A stretch of DNA of 21,713 nt from the NCBI GenBank assembly GCA_050999155.1, contig JBPCPM010000007.1, positions 1 to 21,713 on the forward strand, given 5' to 3'. This stretch comes from JBPCPM01 sp050999155. GTDB lineage: Bacteria; Actinomycetota; Thermoleophilia; Solirubrobacterales; 70-9. The translations under genes and the position numbers were made by a program. Below the pieces are notes generated by a model that saw only the letters and a program-made list of their open reading frames with translations, searched no databases and was not told the DNA's origin. Below, in pieces: positions 18,897 to 21,713 of the stretch (positions are counted from its first letter, which is position 1; each line of letters begins with the position of its first letter).

Positions 18897-21071
18897 ATGG
18901 AGGCGACACCCACGATACGCCGGTACGGAGCGTTCGAGGGCGTGTTCGTCCCCACGCTGCTGACCATCGTCGGCGTGATCTTGTTCCTGCGTGAGGGATG
19001 GGTCGTAGGAAACTCCGGCCTCGGCGGCGCCTGGCTGATCATCGCCCTCGCGTTCGCGATCACCGGCGCGACCGGCCTGTGCCTGTCGTCGATCGTCAGC
19101 AACATCCGTATCGGCGCGGGCGGCGCCTACTCGATCATCTCCCAGTCGCTCGGGCTCGAGGTGGGCACGAGCATCGGGATCCCGCTGTACCTGTCCCAGA
19201 CCCTGGTGGTGACGCTGTACGTCTTCGGCTTCCGCGAGGGCTGGCAGTTCATCTTTCCCGACCACCCGGCGCTGCTGATCGACCTTGCCGTGTTCGCGCT
19301 GCTCATCGGGATCGCCTCGGTCAGCGCCCGGCTGGCCTTCCGGGTCCAGTACCTGATCCTCGCAGTGGTCGTGGCGTCGCTGGTCGCGGTGGCGGCTGCG
19401 GCGGCGACCGGATCGATGACCGAGCCCGTGCGCTGGTGGGGCGAGTTCCCGGGCGACCCGGACGAGGGCTTCATGGGCATCTCGTTCTGGGGCCTGTTCG
19501 CGGTGTTTTTTCCCGCTGCGACCGGGATCATGGCCGGGGTCAACATCTCCGGCGAGCTGCGCGACCCCCGCCACGCGATTCCGGTCGGGACGATGTCGGC
19601 GATCGGCGTCAGCTTCCTGATCTACATGGCCGTTGCCTACTGGCTGGTCCGCTCCGCTCCCGCCGGAGACCTGGCCGGCGACTACCGGATCATGATCGAG
19701 CTCTCGGCCTGGGAGCCCGCGGTCGTCGCCGGGCTGCTGGGCGCGACGTTCTCGTCCGCGCTGGCGTCGCTGGTCGGGGCGCCTCGGATCCTGCACGCGA
19801 TCGCCGAGCACGGCGTGGTCCCCCGCACCCAGTGGCTGGCCCGGCGCACCGCCAAGGGCGAGCCCCGCCAGGCGATGGCGGTCACGGCGGCGCTGGTCGC
19901 GGCCGCGCTGATGCTCCGCGACCTCAACGTCGTGGCCCCCGTGATCACGATGTTCTTCCTGCTCACCTACCTGATGATCAACCTCGTGGTGCTGGTCGAG
20001 CAGAGCCTGGGCCTGGTGAGCTTCCGGCCCCTGCTGCGCGTCCCGCGGATCGTCTCGCTCACCGGAGTCCTCGGCTGCCTGTTCGCGATGTTGATCGTCA
20101 ACGCGGTGGCCAGCGTCGCCGCCGTCGCCGTCGTGCTGGCCGTCTACGCGCTGCTGGCGCGCCGCAGCGACGGCGCCCAGACCCGCGACGTGCGCAGCGG
20201 CCTCTTCATCGCCGTCGCCGAGTGGGCCGCCAAGCGGGCCAAGCGCCGCGGGCCCGTGGAGAAGGCGTGGAAGGCCAACCTGCTGGTCCCTGTCGCCGCC
20301 AGCAGCCTTCTCGACCACTCCTTCGAGCTGCTGCGCGCCGTGGCCTATCCCAAGGGCTCGGTGAAGCTCATCGGCTTCTGCCCCACCGACAGCGATCTGT
20401 CCCAGCGGGTGCAAGACGCCTCGGCCGCGTTCGGGCGCCTGGGGGTGTTTGCCTCCTCGGCCACCGTGGAAGCGTCGTCGTTCTCCGACGGCGTGGTCTC
20501 GTCCGTCCAGATCCTCGAGTCCGCGTTCTTTCGGCCCAACACGTTGTTCCTCGAGCTCTCCGCCGACGGCCGGCCGACGCCCGAACTACGGCGGTCGGTC
20601 CGCGAGGCCTGCCAGGCCGACATGGGCGTGCTGCTGTACGCCGGCCAGGCCCATGCCGCACCCGGCCCCCCGCAGACGATCGACGTCTGGATCGAGGGCC
20701 ATCGCCACGACCCGGTGCATGGCCTGGACCTGGGCAACCTCGACCTCGAGTTGCTGATCGCCCTCAAGCTGGCCGAGAACTGGGAGGCGCGCATCAACCT
20801 CACCGGGCTCGTCGAGCAGGAGTCCGCCCTGGCGCCCGCCGAGGCCTGGCTGGCGGAGGTCAAGAACTTCGCCCGCCTGCCCGAGGAAACCTTGACCCAA
20901 GCCGTGGCCGGGAGCCTCGCCGCCGTCATGCCCCAGCGCCGGATGGGCGGGTTGAGCCTCGCGGCGCTGCCGGCCGACCCCGACCTCGCCGGCGCCTACG
21001 CCCTGGCCGAGAGCGCCGCCGTCCCCTGCCTGTTCGTACACGACTCCGGGCAGGAGAGCGCGCTGGTGTGA
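18897..21071 (+). CDS. Cation-chloride cotransporter-like membrane protein (SLC12/APC superfamily)
   Basis: The 724-aa protein starts with GAFEGVFVPTLLTIVGVILFLREGWVVG and GGAYSIISQSLG. FFPAATGIMAGVNISGELRDPRHAIPVGT follows. All three match the transmembrane core of the SLC12 cation-chloride cotransporters (Na-K-Cl and K-Cl carriers) of the APC superfamily. About 12 hydrophobic helices occupy residues 14-430. From about residue 460 a soluble cytoplasmic domain (NLLVPVAASSLLDHSFELLRAVAYPKGSVKLIGF) resembles the universal-stress-protein-like C-terminal domain of that family. The ions carried cannot be read with confidence; a generic amino-acid/polyamine permease is the alternative, but the N-terminal match favours SLC12. 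The ATG has no strong Shine-Dalgarno. It diverges from leuA and converges on the last gene. Confidence 0.88.
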   Translation: MEATPTIRRYGAFEGVFVPTLLTIVGVILFLREGWVVGNSGLGGAWLIIALAFAITGATGLCLSSIVSNIRIGAGGAYSIISQSLGLEVGTSIGIPLYLSQTLVVTLYVFGFREGWQFIFPDHPALLIDLAVFALLIGIASVSARLAFRVQYLILAVVVASLVAVAAAAATGSMTEPVRWWGEFPGDPDEGFMGISFWGLFAVFFPAATGIMAGVNISGELRDPRHAIPVGTMSAIGVSFLIYMAVAYWLVRSAPAGDLAGDYRIMIELSAWEPAVVAGLLGATFSSALASLVGAPRILHAIAEHGVVPRTQWLARRTAKGEPRQAMAVTAALVAAALMLRDLNVVAPVITMFFLLTYLMINLVVLVEQSLGLVSFRPLLRVPRIVSLTGVLGCLFAMLIVNAVASVAAVAVVLAVYALLARRSDGAQTRDVRSGLFIAVAEWAAKRAKRRGPVEKAWKANLLVPVAASSLLDHSFELLRAVAYPKGSVKLIGFCPTDSDLSQRVQDASAAFGRLGVFASSATVEASSFSDGVVSSVQILESAFFRPNTLFLELSADGRPTPELRRSVREACQADMGVLLYAGQAHAAPGPPQTIDVWIEGHRHDPVHGLDLGNLDLELLIALKLAENWEARINLTGLVEQESALAPAEAWLAEVKNFARLPEETLTQAVAGSLAAVMPQRRMGGLSLAALPADPDLAGAYALAESAAVPCLFVHDSGQESALV

Positions 21072-21075
21072 GCAT

Positions 21076-21107
21076 GCGGCTCGGCCGCCGCCCGGTGGCT
21101 CAGCCGC
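21076..21107. terminator. Likely bidirectional terminator hairpin
   Basis: The 36-bp gap between two convergent stop codons is filled by one hairpin. The outer stem is GCGGCT/AGCCGC; after one mismatch comes an inner stem GGCCGCC/GGTGGCT with G-U pairs, and the loop is GCCC. There is no U-run, but the position between convergent genes fits a shared terminator. Confidence 0.5.
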
Positions 21108-21640
21108 TCAGGTGGGTCCGGGGTAGCTGGTGATCAGCCGCAGGCACCGTGCGGAGACGACGACCCTCTTCTGGTCGGCCGCTACGACAACCGCGGAGTA
21201 GGTGCGCTCGTCGAGGTCCGTCGAGTCTCCGACGAGCACCGAGCCCGCCCCCTGGACGCCTCCGCCGACCGGGATCGTGCCGCTGGGGCACCGGACCTCG
21301 AGCTTGTGATCGCCGGCCTCGATCGTTTCGGCGCTGTCGCGCATGCGGAAGGCGAGGTCGTGGCGGTGACGACCGTCGGAGCTATCGGCTCCGCCCGGGC
21401 CGACACCCGACTCCTGCGGCTGGCACGAGGCTCGGCCCACCACGTCGAGGGGATCGTCCCCGAGGTTGGCGAACACGACATCGACGGTCTGGCCGTCGAT
21501 GTTCGAGCGCACCGCAGACACCGGCGAAAAGCCGGAAGCGACCGGGACGCTGCCCGTGCGGCACAGCAGGCGGGTCACGACCCCCTCGCGAGGCGCCGCT
21601 TGCGCCTCGACGGTTCCGATGCGCGGGACCCGGATGCGGT
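21108..21640 (-). CDS. Partial protein with two tandem Cys-pair repeats
   Basis: The gene runs off the right edge, so its start is missing; about 177 codons are visible. Two repeats of about 50 residues can be aligned by eye. The first runs from LLCRTGSVPVASGF to VVGRASC, the second from LEVRCPSGTIPVGGG to VVVSARC. Each opens with a Cys followed by G-x-x-P-V-x-x-G and closes with a Cys. This C-x-G-x-x-P-V-G-G pattern is common in secreted beta-rich proteins of actinobacteria, so export is likely, but the signal peptide would be in the missing part. The reading frame beyond 21640 (a proline run from poly-G) is probably artefact. Function unknown. Confidence 0.65.
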
Positions 21641-21713
21641 GGGGGGGGGGGGGGGGGGGGGAGAGGCACAAAGGGGAGAAAACAAAGGAGGGGGGGGGGA
21701 AGGAGGAGAACGG
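21641..21713. other. Poly-G and purine-only tail, probable sequencing or assembly artefact
   Basis: From 21641 there are 21 consecutive G, then a mixture of A and G with only three C and no T up to the end, including another run of 10 G. The GC-rich coding pattern stops abruptly at the first G. Poly-G tails of this kind arise from two-colour sequencing chemistry. The bases should not be used for annotation. Confidence 0.8.

Noticed and set aside
18876..20414. 512-codon minus-strand frame opposite the cotransporter
   Set aside because: Its His/Asp/Gln/Arg-rich composition is typical of the complement of a membrane-protein gene.
21641..21671. N terminus MCLSPPPPPP for the last gene
   Set aside because: The proline run is the complement of the poly-G tail and is very likely artefactual.

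Overview
This is a GC-rich, densely packed stretch of an actinobacterial chromosome. The partial 16S rRNA, the high GC content, the GTG/TTG starts and the TANNNT -10 boxes placed almost on start codons suggest a deep-branching actinobacterium, possibly class Thermoleophilia. That placement is an inference from sequence style; no database was searched. No CRISPR array, tRNA gene, insertion sequence or prophage gene was seen.

Layout. Positions 1-361 hold the 5' part of a 16S rRNA gene on the minus strand, cut by the window edge. It is preceded by a structured rrn leader with a boxA-like element and a recognisable promoter (about 362-677). tyrS lies just upstream on the same strand. A class A penicillin-binding protein gene diverges from tyrS. 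From 4278 to 11257 everything is on the minus strand: leuB, ilvE, cimA (citramalate synthase), a DegT-family aminotransferase, argH and a 3-methyladenine DNA glycosylase. A GNAT acetyltransferase on the plus strand (11368-11976) separates this run from a second minus-strand run. In transcription order the second run is leuA, a small membrane protein, an XRE-cupin regulator, leuC, leuD, a SAM methyltransferase and a lipoprotein. At the right end are a plus-strand SLC12-type cation-chloride cotransporter and a partial repeat-containing protein. The last 73 bases are a poly-G, purine-only tail that looks like a sequencing or assembly artefact.

How the genes work together. leuA, leuC, leuD, leuB and ilvE cover leucine synthesis from 2-ketoisovalerate. 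cimA adds the pyruvate/citramalate entry to isoleucine, which uses the same LeuCD and LeuB enzymes. The window is therefore a branched-chain amino-acid locus with amino-acid, repair and envelope genes alongside. ilvB, ilvN, ilvC and ilvD are not in the window.

The most interesting signal is in the leuA leader. A 20-codon ORF at 18807-18745 (minus) encodes a peptide with five consecutive leucine codons. That leucine-codon run contains an 11-nt stretch perfectly complementary to the Shine-Dalgarno region of leuA, and no U-run terminator lies between the two. This fits leucine-responsive control of translation in which the Leu codons themselves act as the anti-Shine-Dalgarno. Second in interest is a three-half-site palindromic operator covering the -10 box and apparently leaderless GTG start of the XRE-cupin gene upstream of leuCD. 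The rest is mostly housekeeping.
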